64,000 nt of DNA from Nomia melanderi (taxonomy: Eukaryota > Arthropoda > Insecta > Hymenoptera > Halictidae), in contig NW_027475160.1 of NCBI RefSeq assembly GCF_051020985.1, positions 1 to 64,000 of the forward strand, in the 5' to 3' direction. The position numbers were made by a program, and so were the translations under genes. Shown piece after piece: positions 19,193 to 35,100 of this stretch (position 1 is the stretch's first letter; every line of letters starts with the position of its first letter). Under the pieces are notes generated by a model that worked only from the letters and a program-made list of their open reading frames with translations, did not search any database and was not told the DNA's origin.

Positions 19193-22100
19193 TTTTCTAT
19201 AATTTTATACAGTTTTATACAGTATTGTATAGTATATTAAGGTTCTATGTTATTTTATACAGTTTTAAGTAGTATTATACATGTTTCTGTAGTATTATGT
19301 AGTTTTACGCGGTTTTACATTGTCTTGTATTCCTTTTTATTGTATTTCACCTTTTACATTGTGCTATGCAGTTATATATATTATTGTGAAGTTTTGTGTG
19401 GTTTTATATAGTTTTATATAGTTCTGATAATTTTAAAACAGTTTTGTATTATTTTATACAGTTTCAATTAGATTTATATAATTCTATTAGTTCTATACAG
19501 TTTTATACAGTTTTGTATTATTTAATACAGTTTTAATTAGTTATATGTATTTCTATTAGTTTTATATAGTTTTATATATTTTTCTATAGTTTTATCTATA
19601 TTTATATACTTTTCTACAGTTGTAGATAGTTTTATGTTTTTTTAAATTGTTTCATATAGTCCTATGTAGTTTTATATAGTTTTATATAGGTTTATATAGT
19701 TTTATATAACTTTTATAGATTGATATTGTTTTATGTAGTTTTATATTGTTTTATATACACTGTTATCATTTTATGTAGTTTTGTACAGTTTGATATATAT
19801 TGATATTGATTTATGTAGTTTTATATAATTTTATATAAATTGATATTATTTGATGTAGTTTTATAAAGCTTCATATAGTATTATATAGTTTAATATATAT
19901 TTACATAGTTTTATATAGTTTTATATAGTTTTATATAGTTCCATATAGTTTTATACAGTTTTATATAGTTTTATATAGTTTTATATAGTTTTGTATAGTT
20001 TTATATAGTTTTATATAGTTTTATGTATTTTTATATAGTTTTATTAGTTTTATATAGTTTTATATAGTTTAATATATTTTTATATGGTTTTATATAGTTT
20101 TGTATAGTTTTATTTAGTTTTATGTAGTTTTACATAGTTTTATACACTTTTATATCGTTTTAGTAGTTTTAGTAGTTTTATATAGTTTTGTATAGTTTCA
20201 TATAGTTTTATTGGTTTTACATAGTTTTATACAGTTTTATATCGTTTTATATAGTTTTATAACGTTTTAGTAATTTTATATAGTTTTGTATAGTTTTATA
20301 TCGTTTTATATTGTTTTATATAGTTTTAAATTTTTTTATATCGTTTTATATATTTTTATATAGTTTTATATAATTTTCCTTAGTTTTATGTAGATTTACA
20401 TAGTTTTATGTAGTTTTATATAGTTTTACATAGTTGAACATAGAATTATATAGATTTATATAGTTTTATATAGTTTTGTACTGTTTTATATAGTTTTGTA
20501 TAGTTTTATATAGTTTTATGTAGTTTCATATACTTTTACATAGCTGTATATAGTTTTATATAGTTTTATATAATTTTATATAGTTTTATATAGGTTTATA
20601 TAGTTTTATATAGTTTTATAAAGTTTTATATAGTTTAACATAGAATTATATAGATTTATATAGTGTTATATAGTTTTATATATTTTTATATAGTTTTATT
20701 AGTTTTACATAGTTTTATACAGTCTTATATCGTTTTATATAGTTTTAAATAGTTTTATATAGTTTTATATAGTTTCAGTAGTGTTAGTAGTTTTATATAG
20801 TTTTGTATAGTTTCATATAGTTTTATTAGTTTTACATAGTTTTATATGGATTTATATAGTATTATATAGTTTTGTATAGTTTTATATAATTTTCGGTAGT
20901 TTTACTTAGTTTTGTTAGTTTCATATAGTTTTGTATAGTTTTATATAGTTTTATTAATTTTATATAGTTTTACATAGTTTTATATGGTTCTACATAGGTT
21001 TATATAGTTTTATTAGCTTTATATAGTTTTATTAGTTTTATATAGTTTTATATATTTTTACATAGTTTTATATCGTTTTATATAGTTTTATATAGTTTTA
21101 TATGATTTTATATAGTTTCATATAGTTTTATATAATTTTATATAGTTTTATATAGGTTTATATAGTTTTATATAGTTTTATAAAGTTTTATATAGTTTTA
21201 TATGGTTTGATATACATTTATATAGTGTTATATAGTTTTATATAGTTTTATATAGTTTTATGTATTTTTATACAGTTTTATTAGTTTTTCATAGTTTTAT
21301 ACAGTTTTATATCGTTTTATATTGTTTTATATAGTTTTAGTAATTTTATATAGTTTTGTATAGTTTTATATTGTTTTACACAGTTTTATATAGTTTTATA
21401 TATTTTTAGTAGTTTTAGTAGTTTTTTATAGTTTTACATATCTTTATATTGTTTAATATAGTTCTATACAGCTGTATTTGTTCTACATAGTTTTATATAG
21501 TGCTATATGGTTTTTTATAGATTTATGTAGTTTTATATGGTGTTGTTTGTTTTATACAGTTTTACATAGTTTTATATAATTTTATATAGTCTTACATAGT
21601 TTAACATTGAATTATATAGATTTATATAGTTTTATATATTTCTATATGGTTTTATATAGTTTTATATAGTTTTATACAGTTTTATATAATTTTATATAGT
21701 TTTGTATAGGTTTATATAGTTTTATATAGTTTTATGTAGTTTTATATAGTTTTTTATCGTTTTATATATTTTTATATAGTTTTATATAATTTTCCTTAGT
21801 TTTATGTAGATTAATATAGTTTTATATAGTTTTATAATGGTTTTATATAGGTTTATATATTTTTATATAGTTTTACATAGTTTTATATAGTTTTACATAG
21901 TTTTATATAGTTTTATAAAGTTTTATATAGTTTAATTGGTTCTATATAGTTTTATACAGTTTTATACAGTTTTATATAGTTTTGTATAGTTTTATATAGT
22001 TTTATGTAGTTTCATATACTTTCACATAGTGTTATATAGTTTAATATAGTTTTATTAGTATTACACAGTATTATATAGTTTTATAAGTTTTATATAGTTT

Positions 22101-25100
22101 TATATAACTTTACATAGATTTATATAGTTTTATATAGTTTTATATAGTTTTATATAGTTTTATATAGGTTCATATAGTTTTATATAGTTTTATATATTTT
22201 CATACAGTTTTATATGGTTTTATATCGGTTTATATAGTTTTATATAGTTTTATATACTTTCATATAGTTTTATGTAGTTTTATATAGATTTATATAGTTT
22301 TATATAGTTATATTAGTTTTATATAGTTTTATATAATTTTACATAATTTTATATAGTTTTATATAGTTTTATATAGTTTTATAGAGTTCTATATAGTTTT
22401 AGTAGTTTTAGTAGTTTTATATAGGTTTGTATAGTTTCATAAAGTTTTATTGGTTTTACAAAGTTTTATATTGTTTTATATAGTTTTATATAGTTTTATA
22501 TAGTTTTGTGTAGTTTTATATAGTTTTATGTACTTTTACATAGTTTTATATAGTTTTATATAGTTTTATTAGTTTTACACAGTTTTATATAGTTTTATAT
22601 AGTTCTACATAGCTTTATATAATTTTATACAGTTTTATATAGTTTTATATAGTTTTATATTGTTTTATATAGTTTTATTAGTTTTATATAGTTTTATATA
22701 GTTTTAGTAGTTTTAGTAGTTTTATATAGGTTTGTATAGTTTCATAAAGTTTTATTGGTTTTACAAAGTTTTATATTGTTTTATATAGTTTCATATAGTT
22801 TTATATAGTTTTGTATAGTTGTATATAGTTTTATGTAGTTTCATATACTTTCACATAGTGTTATATAGTTTAATATAGTTTTATTAGTATTACACAGTTT
22901 TATATAGTTTTATATAGCTTTACATAGCTGTATATAGTTTTATATAGTTTTATATAGCTTTACATAGCTGTATATAGTTTTATATAGTTTTATATAGTTT
23001 TATATAATTATATACAGTTCTATACAGTTTTATATTGTTTTATATAGTTTAATATAGTTTTATATAGTTCTATATAGTTTTATATACTTTTATATAGTTT
23101 TAGATAGTTTTATAAAGTTATGTATAGTTTTATATAGTTATGTATAGTTTCATATAGTTTTACGTAGTTTTACATAGTTTTATTAGTTTTACATAGTTTT
23201 GTATAGATTTATATAGTTTTATATAGTTTTACATATTTTCATATAGTTTTATATGGTTTTATATCGGTTTATATAGTTTTATATGGTTTTATATAGTTTT
23301 ATATACTTTTATATAGTTTTATATAGTTTTATATAGATTTATATAGTTTTATATAGTTTTATATAGTTTTATATAATTATATACAGTTCTATACAGTTTT
23401 ATATTGTTTTATATAGTTTAATATAGTTTTATATAGTTCTATATAGTTTTATATACTTTTATATAGTTTTAGATAGTTTTATAAAGTTATGTATAGTTTT
23501 ATATAGTTATGTATAGTTTCATATAGTTTTACGTAGTTTTACATAGTTTTATTAGTTTTACATAGTTTTGTATAGATTTATATAGTTTTATATAGTTTTA
23601 CATATTTTCATATAGTTTTATATGGTTTTATATCGGTTTATATAGTTTTATATGGTTTTATATAGTTCTATATAATTTTACATAATTTTATATAGTTTTA
23701 TATAGTTTTATATAGTTTTATATAGTTTTATATAGTTTTATATAGTTTTGTATAGGTTTATATAATTTTATGTAGTTTTACTTAGTTTTGTTAGTTTCAT
23801 ATAGTTTTGTATAGTTTTATATTGTTTTATATAGTTTTATATAGTTTTAGTAGTTTTAGTAGTTTTATATAGGTTTGTATAGTTTCATAAAGTTTTATTG
23901 GTTTTACAAAGTTTTATATTGTTTTATATAGTTTTATATAGTTTTATATAGTTTAGTGTAGTTTTATATAGTTTTATGTACTTTTACATAGTTTTATATA
24001 GTTTTATATAGTTTTATTAGTTTTACACAGTTTTATATAGTTTTATATAGTTCTACATAGCTTTATATAATTTTATACAGTTTTATATAGTTTTATATAG
24101 TTTTATATTGCTTTGTATAGTTTTGTTAGTTTTATATAGTTTTACATAGTTTTATATAGTTTTAGGAGTTTTATATAGGTTTGTATAGTTTTATATAGTT
24201 TTATGTAGTTTCATATACTTTCACATAGTGTTATATAGTTTAATATAGTTTTATTAGTATTACACAGTTTTATATAGTTTTATATAGCTTTACATAGCTG
24301 TATATAGTTTTATATAGTTTTATATAGCTTTACATAGCTGTATATAGTTTTATATAGTTTTATATAGTTTATTAGTTTTACACAGTTTTATATAGTTTTA
24401 TAAGTTTTATATAGTTTTATATAACTTTACATAGATTTATATAGTTTTATATAGTTTTATATAGTTTTATATAGTTTTGTATTGTTTCATATAGTTCTAT
24501 TAGTTTTATATAATTATATACAGTTCTATACAGTTTTATATTGTTTTATATAGTTTAATATAGTTTTACATAGTTCTATATAGTTTTATATACTTTTATA
24601 TAGTTTTAGATAGTTTTATAAAGTTATGTATAGTTTTATATAGTTATGTATAGTTTTATATAGTTTTACGTAGTTTTACATAGATTTATTAGTTTTACAT
24701 AGTTTTGTATAGATTTATATAGTTTTATATAGTTTTATATATTTTCATATAGTTTTATATGGTTTTATATGGGTTTATATAGTTTTATATAGTTTTATAT
24801 ACTTTTATATAGTTTTATATAGTTTTATATAGATTTATATAGTTTTATATAGTTTTATTAGTTTTATATAGTTTTATATAATTTTACATAATTTTATATA
24901 GTTTTATATAGTTTTATATAGTTTTATATAGTTTTATATAGTTTTATATAGTTTTGTATAGGTTTATATAATTTTATGTAGTTTTACTTAGTTTTGTTAG
25001 TTTCATATAGTTTTGTATAGTTTTATATTGTTTTATATAGTTTTATATAGTTTTAGTAGTTTTAGTAGTTTTATATAGGTTTGTATAGTTTCATAAAGTT

Positions 25101-26130
25101 TTATTGGTTTTACAAAGTTTTATATTGTTTTATATAGTTTTATATAGTTTTATATAGTTTTGTGTAGTTTTAAATAGTTTTGTGTACTTTTACATAGTTT
25201 TATATAGTTTTATATAGTTTTATTAGTTTTACACAGTTTTATATAGTTTCATATAGTTCTACATGGCTTTATATAATATTATACAGTTTTATATAGTTTT
25301 ATATAGTTTTATATTGCTTTATATAGTTTTGTTAGTTTTATATAGTTTTACATAGTTTTATATAGTTTTACATAGTTTTATATAGTTTTACATAGTTTTA
25401 TATAGTTTATTGTAGTTTTATATAGTTTTATTAGTTTTATATATTTTTACATTGTTTTATATAGTTTTACATAGCTTTATATAGTTTTATATAATTTTAT
25501 ATAGTTTTATATAGTTTTATACGGATTTATATAGTTTTATATAGTTTTGTATAGTTTTATATAATTTTGTGTAGTGTTATTTAGTTTTGTATAGTTTTAT
25601 ATAGTTTTATATAGTTTTCCGTATTTTTATATAGTTTTATTAGTTTTATATGGTTCCACATAGTTTTATATAGTTTTATATAGTTGTATATAGTTTTACA
25701 TAGTTTTATATAGTTTTATTTGTATTATATAGTTTTATATAATTTTACATAGATTTATATAGTTGTACATAGCTTTATATAGTTTTATATAGTCTTATAT
25801 AGTTTTATATAGTTTTATTAGTTTTATATAGTTTTATATAGTATCATATAGTTTGATTAGTTTTACATAGTTTTACATAGTTTTATATAGTTTTATATAG
25901 TTTTACATAGTTTTATATAGTTTTGTATAGCTTTATATTGTTTTATATAGTTTTATATGGTTGTGTTAGTTTTATATAGATTTAAATAGTTTTATATAGT
26001 TTTGGTAGTTTTATATAGTTTTATACAGTTTTATACAGTGTTATATTGTTTTTCATAGTGTTATATAGTTTTATAGAGTTTTATGTAGTTTTACATAATT
26101 TTATTAGCTTTATATATGCATATATGCATG
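19193..26130 (+). repeat. 10-bp AT-rich minisatellite, forward orientation (6.9 kb)
   Basis: Almost 700 degenerate copies of TTTTATATAG with frequent 8- or 9-bp variants. Longer blocks recur inside it, for example the run containing ATAATTATATACAGTTC at about 23005, 23370 and 24510, so it too evolves by block duplication. It ends with an ATATGCATATATGCATGCAT stretch against the 175-bp satellite. No gene is visible. Confidence 0.94.
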
Positions 26131-29100
26131 CATTGTTGGTAGGAGGCCCTGGCGCATGAATCTGGGCAGCGGGAACGACCTCGGACCACCAGGGGCCGAG
26201 AAAACCACAGTCTCATGGGGCCGGACACTCAGGGTCAGGGGAAAATCCAATATATGTCTGGTGATATCTGGGGCGCTATTAGAGTTAGCGCAATAAACCA
26301 AAGTGAATTATCTGCAGGAGGCCCTGGCGCATGAATCTGTGCAGCGGGAACGACCTCGGACCACCAGGGGCCGAGAAAATTACAGATTTTCGGTATCCGT
26401 CACATAAAGTCATGTAAAAATCCAGCATATATATGGTGGTTTCTCGGGTGCTATTACAGATAGCGCGATAAATCAAAGTGCATTGTCTGCAGGAGGCCGT
26501 GGCGCATGAATCTGTGCAGCAGGAACGATCTCGGACCACCAGGGGCCGAGAAAACGTCCGCCACATGGGGCCGGACACCCAAGGTCATGTAAAAATCCAG
26601 GATGTATCTGATGATATCTCGGGTGCTATTAGAGATAGAGTGATATATCAATGTGCATTGTCTGCAGGAGGCCCTGGCGCATGAATCTGTGCAGCAGGAA
26701 CGACCTCGGACCACCAGGGGCCGAGAAAACCATCGTCTCATGGGGCCGGACTGTCAGGGTCGGGGAAAAATCCAATATATATCTGGTGATATCACGGGTG
26801 ATATTATAGATAGCGCAATAAACCAATGTGAATTATCTGCAGGAGGCCCTTACGCATGAATCTGTGCAGCGGGAACGACCTCGGACTACCAGGGGCCGAG
26901 AAAACCACCGTCGCATGGGGCCGGACACTCAGGGTCAGGGAAAAATCCAATATATATCTGGTGATATCACGGGTGATATTATAGATAGCGCAATAAACCA
27001 ATGTGAATTATCTGCAGGAGGCCCTTACGCATGAATCTGTGAAGCGGGAACGACCTCGGACCACCAGGGGCCGAGAAAACCACCGTCTCATGGGGCCGGA
27101 CACTCAGGGTCAGGGAAAAATCCAATATATATCTGGTGATATCTCGGGTGCTATTACAGATAGCGCAATAAATCAAAGTGCATTGTCTGTAGGAGGCTCT
27201 GGCGCATGAATCTGTGCAGCGGGAACGACCTCGGACCACCAGGGGCCGAGAAAACCACAGTCTCATGGGGCCGGACACTCAGGGTCAGGGGAAAATCCAA
27301 TATATATCTGGTGATATCTCGTGTGCTATTAGAGATAATGCAATAAACCAAAGTGAATTATCTGCAGGAGGCCCTGGCGCATGAATATGTGCAGCGGGAA
27401 CGGCCTCGGCCTACCAGGGGCCGAGAAAACCACCGTCGCATGGGGCCGGACACTCAGGGTCAGGGAAAAATCCAATATATATCTGGTGATAACTCGGGTG
27501 CTATTAGAGATAGCGCAATAAATCAAAGTGCATTGTCTGCGGGTGGTCCTGTCGCATGAATCTGTGCAGCAGGAACGACCTCGGACCACCAGGGGCCGAG
27601 AAAACCACCGTCTCATGGGGCCGGACACTCAGGGTCGGGGAAAAATCCAATATATATCTGGTGATATCTCGGGTGCTATTAGAGATAGCGCAGTAAATAA
27701 AAGTGCATTGTCCGTATGAGGCCCTTCCGCATGAATCTGTGCCGCGGGAACGACCTCGGCCCACCAGGGTTCGAGAAAACCACCGACGCATGGGGCCGGA
27801 CACCCAAGGTCATGTAAAAATCCAGAATGTATCTGATGATATCTCGGGTGCTATTACAGATAGCGCGATAAATCGAAGTGCACTGTCTGCAAGAGGCCCT
27901 GACGCATGAATCTGTGCAGCGGGATCGACCTCGGACCACCAGGCGCCGAGAAAATCACCGACACATGGGGCCGGACTGTCAGGGACAGGGAAATATCCAA
28001 TATATATCTGGTTGTATCTCGGGTGCTATTAGAGATAGCGCAATAAACCAAAGTGCATTGTCTGCAGGAGGCCCTGGCGCATGCATCTGTGCAGAGAGAA
28101 CGACCTCGGACCACCAGGGGCCAAGAAAGCCACCGACACATGGTGCCGGACACAAAAGGTCACGTAAAAATCCAGGATGTATCTGATGATATCTCGGGTG
28201 CTATTAGAGATAGCGACATAAATCAAAGTGCATTGTCTGCAGGAGGCACGGGCGCATGAATCTGTGCAGCTGGATCGACCTCGGACCACCAGGGGCCAAG
28301 AAAATTACAGATTTTCGGTATCCGTAACCAAAGGTCATGTAAAAATGCAGCATATATCTGGTGATATCTCGGGTGCTATTAGAGATAGAGCAATAAATCA
28401 AAGTGCATTGTCTGCAGGAGGCCCTGGCGCATGAATCTGTGCCGCGGTATCTACCTCGGACCACCAGGGCCCAAGAAAACCACCGTCTGATGGGGCCGGA
28501 CACTCAGGGTCGGGGAAAAATCCAATATATATCTGGTGATATCTCGGGTGCTATTAGAGATAGCGCGATAAATCAAAGTGAATTATCTGCAGGAGGCCCT
28601 GGCGCATGCATCTGTGCGGCGGGAACGAACTCGGACCACCAGGGGCCGAGAAAACCACCGACACATGGTGCCGGAGACCCAAGGTCATGTAAAAATCCAG
28701 GATGGATCTGTTGATATCTCGGGTGCTATTACAGATAGCGCAATAAATCAAAGGGCATTGTCTGTAGGAGGCCCTGGCGCATGAATCTGTGCAGCGGGAA
28801 CGACCTCGGTCCACCAGGGGCCGAGAAAACCACCGTCTCATGGGGCCGGACACTCATGGTCGGGGAAAAATCCAATATATATCTGGTGATATCTAGGGAG
28901 CTATTACAGACAGTGCAATAAATCAAAGTGCATTGTCTGTAGGAGGCACTGGCGCATGAAACTGTGCAGCGGGAACGACCTCGGACCACCAGGGGCCGAG
29001 AAAACCACCGACACATGGGGCCGGACACTCAGGGTCAGGGGAAAATCCAATATATATCTGGTGATATCTCGGGTGCTATAAGAGATAGCGCAATAAACCA

Positions 29101-32100
29101 AAGTGAATTATCTGCAGCAGGCCCTGGCGCATGCATCTGTGCAGAGAGAACGACCTCGGACCACCAGGGGCCAAGAAAGCCACCGTCACATGGGACCGGA
29201 CACTCAGGGTCAGGGAAAAATCCAATATATATCTGGTGATATCACGGGTGCTATTAGAGATAGCCCAATAAACCAAAGTGAATTATCTGCAGGAGGCCCT
29301 GGCGCATGCATCTGTGCAGCGGGAACGGCCTCGGACCACCAGGGGCCAAGAAAGCCACCGTCACATGGGACCGGACACTCATGGTCAGGGAAAAATCCAA
29401 TATATATCTGGTGATATCTCGGGTGCTATTAGAGATAGCGCAATAAATCAAAGTGCATTGTCTGCAGGAGGCCCTGGCGCATGAATCTGGGCAGCGTGAA
29501 CGACCTCGGACCACCAGGGGCCGAGAAGACCACTGTCTCATGGGGCCGGACACTCAGGGACAGGGGAAAATCCAATATATATCTGGTGATATCTCGGGTG
29601 CTATTAGAGATAGCGCAATAAATCAAAGTGCATTGTCTGTAGGAGGCCCTGGCGCATGTATCTGGGCAGCGTGAACGACCTCGGACCACCAGGGGCCGAG
29701 AAAACCTCCGTCTCATGGGGCCGGACACTCAGAGTCAGGGAAAAATCAAATATATATCTGGTGATATCTCGGGTGCTGTTAGAGATAGCGCAATAAATCA
29801 AAGTGTATTGTCTGTAGGAGGCGCTGGCGAATGAATCTGTGCAGCAGGAACGACCTCGGACCACCAGGGGCCGAGAAACCCACCGTCTCATGGGGTCGGG
29901 CACTCAGGGTCAGGGGAAAATCCAATACATATCTGGTGAAATCTCGGGTGCTATTAGAGATAGCGCAATAAACCAAAGTGAATTATCTGCAGGAGGCCCT
30001 GGTGCATGCATCTGTGCAGCGGGAACGACCTCGGACCACCAGGGGCCAAGGAAACCACCGTCTCATGGGGCCGGACACTCATGGTCAGGGGAAAATCCAA
30101 TATATATCTGGTGATATCTCGGGTGCTGTTACAGATAGCGCAATAAACCAAAGTGAATTATCTGCAGGAGGCCCTGGTGCATGCATCTGTGCAGCGGGAA
30201 CGACCTCGGACCACCAGGGGCCAAGGAAACCACCGTCTCATGGGGCCGGACACTCAGGGTCAGGGAAAAATCCAATATATATCTGGTGATATCTCGGGTG
30301 CTATTAGAGATAGCGCCATAAATCAAAGTGCATTGTCCGTAGGAGGCCCTGCCGCATGAATCTGGGCAGCGGGAACGACCTCGGACCACCAGGGGCCAAG
30401 GAAACGACCGTCTCATGGGGCCGGACACTCATCGTCAGGGAAAAATCCAATATATATCTGTTGATATCTCGGGTGCTATTAGAGATAGCGCAATAAACCA
30501 AAGTGAATTATCTGCAGGAGGTCCTGGCGCATGAATCTGAGCAGCGGGAACGACCTCGGACCACCAGGGGCCGAGAAAACCACCGTCTCATCGGGCCGCA
30601 CACTCAGGGTCGGGGAAAAATCCAATATATATCCGGTGATATCTCGGGTGCTATTAGAGATACCGCAATAAATCTAAGTGCATTGTCTGTAGGAGGCATT
30701 GGCGAATGAATCTGCGCAGCAGGAACGACCTCGGACGACTAGGGGCCGTGAAAATTACAGATTTTCGGTATCCGTCACCCAATGTCAAGTAAAAATCCAG
30801 CATATATCTGGTGATATCTCGGGTTCTATTACAGATAGCGCGATAAATCAAAGTGCATTGTCTGTAGGAGGCACTGGCGAATGAATCTGCGCAGCAGGAA
30901 CGACATCGGACCACTAAGGGCCGAGAATATCACCGTCTCATGGGGCCGGACACTCAGGGTCGGGGATAAATCTAATATATATCCGGTGATATCTCGGGTG
31001 CTATTATAGATAGCGCAATAAATCAATGTGCATTGTCTGTAGGAGGCCCTGGCGCATGAATCTGTGCAGAGCGAACAGCCTCGTACCACCAGGGGCCGAG
31101 AAAACCACAGTCTCATGGGGCCGGACACTCAGGGTCAGGGGAAAATCCAATATATGTCTGGTGATATCTCGGGTGCTATTAGAGGTAGCGCAATAAACCA
31201 AAGTGAAATATCTGCAGGAGGGCCTGGCGCAGGAATCTGTGTAGCGGGAACGACCTCGGACCACCAGGCCCCGAGAAAACCACCGTCTCATGGGGCCGGA
31301 CACTCAGGGTCAGGGGAAAATCCAATATATATCTGGTGATATCTCGGGTGCTATTAGAGACAGCGCAATAAACCAAAGTGAATTATCTGCAGGAGGCACT
31401 GGCGCATGAATCTGTGCAGCGGGAACGACCTCGGACCACCAGGGGCCAAGAAAACCACCGTCTCATGGGGCCGGACACTCAGGGTCAGGGTAAAGTCCAA
31501 TATATATCTGGTGATGTCTCGGGTGCTATTAGAGATAGCGCAATAAACCAAAGCGCATTGTCTGTAGGAGGCCCTGGCGCATGATTCTGTGCAGCGGGAA
31601 CGACCTCGGACCACCAGGGGCCGAGAAAACCACCGTCTCATGGGGCCGCACACTCAGGGTCGGGGAAAAATCCAATATACATCTGGTGATATCTCGGGTG
31701 CTATTAGAGATAGCGCAATAAACCAAAGTGAATTATCTGAAGGAAGCCCTGGCGCATGATTCTGTGCAGCGGGAACGACCTCGGACCACCAGGCGCCGAG
31801 AAAATCACCGACACATGGGGCCGGACTGTCAGGGACAGGGAAATATCCAATATATATCTGGTTGTATCTCGGGTGCTATTAGAGATAGCGCAATAAACCA
31901 AAGTGCATTGTCTGCAGGAGGCCCTGGCGCATGCATCTGTGCCGCTGTATCTACCTCGGACCACCAGGGCCCAAGAAAACCACCGTCTGATGGGGCCGGA
32001 CACTCAGGGTCGGGGAAAAATCCAATATATATCTGGTGATATCTCGGGTGCTATTAGAGATAGCGCGATAAATCAAAGTGAATTATCTGCAGGAGGCCCT

Positions 32101-35100
32101 GGCGCATGCATCTGTGCGGCGGGAACGAACTCGGACCACCAGGGGCCGAGAAAACCACCGACACATGGTGCCGGAGACCCAAGGTCATGTAAAAATCCAG
32201 GATGAATCTGTTGATATCTCGGGTGCTATTACAGATAGCGGAATAAATCAAAGGGCATTGTCTGTAGGAGGCCCTGGCGCATGAATCTGTGCAGCGGGAA
32301 CGACCTCGGTCCACCAGGGGCCGAGAAAACCACCGTCTCATGGGGCCGGACACTCATGGTCGGGGAAAAATCCAATATATATCTGGTGATATCTAGGGAG
32401 CTATTACAGACAGTGCAATAAATCAAAGTGCATTGTCTGTGGGAGGCACTGGCGCATGAAACTGTGCAGCGGGAACGACCTCGGACCACCAGGGGCCGAG
32501 AAAACCACCGACACATGGGGCCGGACACTCAGGGTCAGGGGAAAATCCAATATATATCTGTTGATATCTCGGGTGCTATAAGAGATAGAGCAATAAACCA
32601 AAGTGAATTATCTGCAGGAGGCCCTGGCGCATGCATCTGTGTAGAGAGAACGACCTCGGACCACCAGGGGCCAAGAAAGCCACCGTCACATGGGACCGGA
32701 CACTCATGGTCAGGGAAAAATCCAATATATATCTGGTGATATCTCGGGTGCTATTAGAGACAGCGCAATAAATCAAAGTGAATTATCTGCAGGAGGCACT
32801 GGCGCATGAATCTGTGCAGCGGGAACGACCTCGGACCACCAGGGGCCGAGAAAACCACCGTCTCATGGGGCCGCACACTCAGGGTCGGGGAAAAATCCAA
32901 TATACATCTGGTGATATCTCGGGTGCTATTAGAGATAGCGCAATAAACCAAAGTGAATTATCTGAAGGAAGCCCTGGCGCATGATTCTGTGCAGCGGGAA
33001 CGACCTCGGACCACCAGGCGCCGAGAAAATCACCGACACATGGGGCCGGACTGTCAGGGACAGGGAAATATCCAATATATATCTGGTTGTATCTCGGGTG
33101 CTATTAGAGATAGCGCAATAAACCAAAGTGCATTGTCTGCAGGAGGCCCTGGCGCATGCATCTGTGCCGCTGTATCTACCTCGGACCACCAGGGCCCAAG
33201 AAAACCACCGTCTGATGGGGCCGGACACTCAGGGTCGGGGAAAAATCCAATATATATCTGGTGATATCTCGGGTGCTATTAGAGATAGCGCAATAAACCA
33301 AAGTGAATTATCTGCAGCAGGCCCTGGCACATGCATCTGTGCAGCGGGAACGACCTCGGACCACCAGGGGCCAAGGAAACGACCGTCTCATGGGGCCGGA
33401 CACTCATCGTCAGGGAAAAATCCAATATATATCTGTTGATATCTCGGGTGCTATTAGAGATAGCGCAATAAACCAAAGTGAATTATCTGCAGGAGGTCCT
33501 GGCGCATGAATCTGAGCAGCGGGAACGACCTCGGACCACCAGGGGCCGAGAAAACCACCGTCTCATGGGGCCGCACACTCAGGGTCGGGGAAAAATCCAA
33601 TATATATCCGGTGATATCTCGGGTGCTATTAGAGATACCGCAATAAATCTAAGTGCATTGTCTGTAGGAGGCATTGGCGAATGAATCTGCGCAGCAGGAA
33701 CGACCTCGGACGGCTAGGGGCCGTGAAAATTACAGATTTTCGGTATCCGTCACCCAATGTCAAGTAAAAATCCAGCATATATCTGGTGATATCTCGGGTT
33801 CTATTACAGATAGCGCGATAAATCAAAGTGCATTGTCTGTGGGAGGCACTGGCGAATGAATCTGCGCAGCAGGAACGACATCGGACCACTAAGGGCCGAG
33901 AATATCACCGTCTCATGGGGCCGGACACTCAGGGTCGGGGATAAATCTAATATATATCCGGTGATATCTCGGGTGCTATTATAGATAGCGCAATAAATCA
34001 AAGTGCATTGTCTGTAGGAGGCCCTGGCGCATGAATCTGTGCAGAGGGAACAGCCTCGTACCACCAGGGGCCGAGAAAACCACAGTCTCATGGGGCCGGA
34101 CACTCAGAGTCAGGGGAAAATCCAATATATGTCTGGTGATATCTCGGGTGCTATTAGAGGTAGCGCAATAAACCAAAGTGAAATATCTGCAGGAGGGCCT
34201 GGCGCAGGAATCTGTGTAGCGGGAACGACCTCGGACCACCAGGCCCCGAGAAAACCACCGTCTCATGGGGCCGGACACTCAGGGTCAGGGGAAAATCCAA
34301 TATATATCTGGTGATATCTCGGGTGCTATTAGAGACAGCGCAATAAACCAAAGTGAATTATCTGCAGGAGGCACTGGCGCATGAATCTGTGCAGCGGGAA
34401 CGACCTCGGACCACCAGGGGCCAAGAAAACCACCGTCTCATGGGGCCGGACACTCAGGGTCAGGGTAAAGTCCAATATATATCTGGTGATGTCTCGGGTG
34501 CTATTAGAGATAGCGCAATAAACCAAAGCGCATTGTCTGTAGGAGGCCCTGGCGCACGATTCTGTGCAGCGGGAACGACCTCGGACCACCAGGGGCCGAG
34601 AAAACCACCGTCTCATGGGGCCGCACACTCAGGGTCGGGGAAAAATCCAATATACATCTGGTGATATCTCGGGTGCTATTAGAGATAGCGCAATAAACCA
34701 AAGTGAATTATCTGCAGGAAGCCCTGGCGCATGATTCTGTGCAGCGGGAACGACCTCGGACCACCAGGGGCTGAGAAAACCACCGTCTCATGGGGCCGGA
34801 CACTCATGGTCGGGGGAAAATCCAATATATATCTGGTGATATCTCGGGTGCTGTTACAGATTGCGCTATAAATCAAAGTGCATTGTCTGCAGGAGGCACT
34901 GGCGCATGAATCTGTGCAGCGGGAACGACCTCGGACCACCAGGGGCCGACAAAATTACAGATATTCGGAATCCGTCGCCCTAGGTCATGTAAAAATCCAT
35001 TATATATCTGGTGATATCTCGGGTGCTATTACAGATAGCGCCATAAACCAAAGTGAATTGTCTGCAGGAAGCCCTGGCGCATGAATCTGTTCAGCGGGAT

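Noticed and set aside
1..26130. Telomeric repeats
   Set aside because: No TTAGG or related telomere arrays were seen; the AT minisatellite unit TTTTATATAG does not have a telomere-like G-rich strand.
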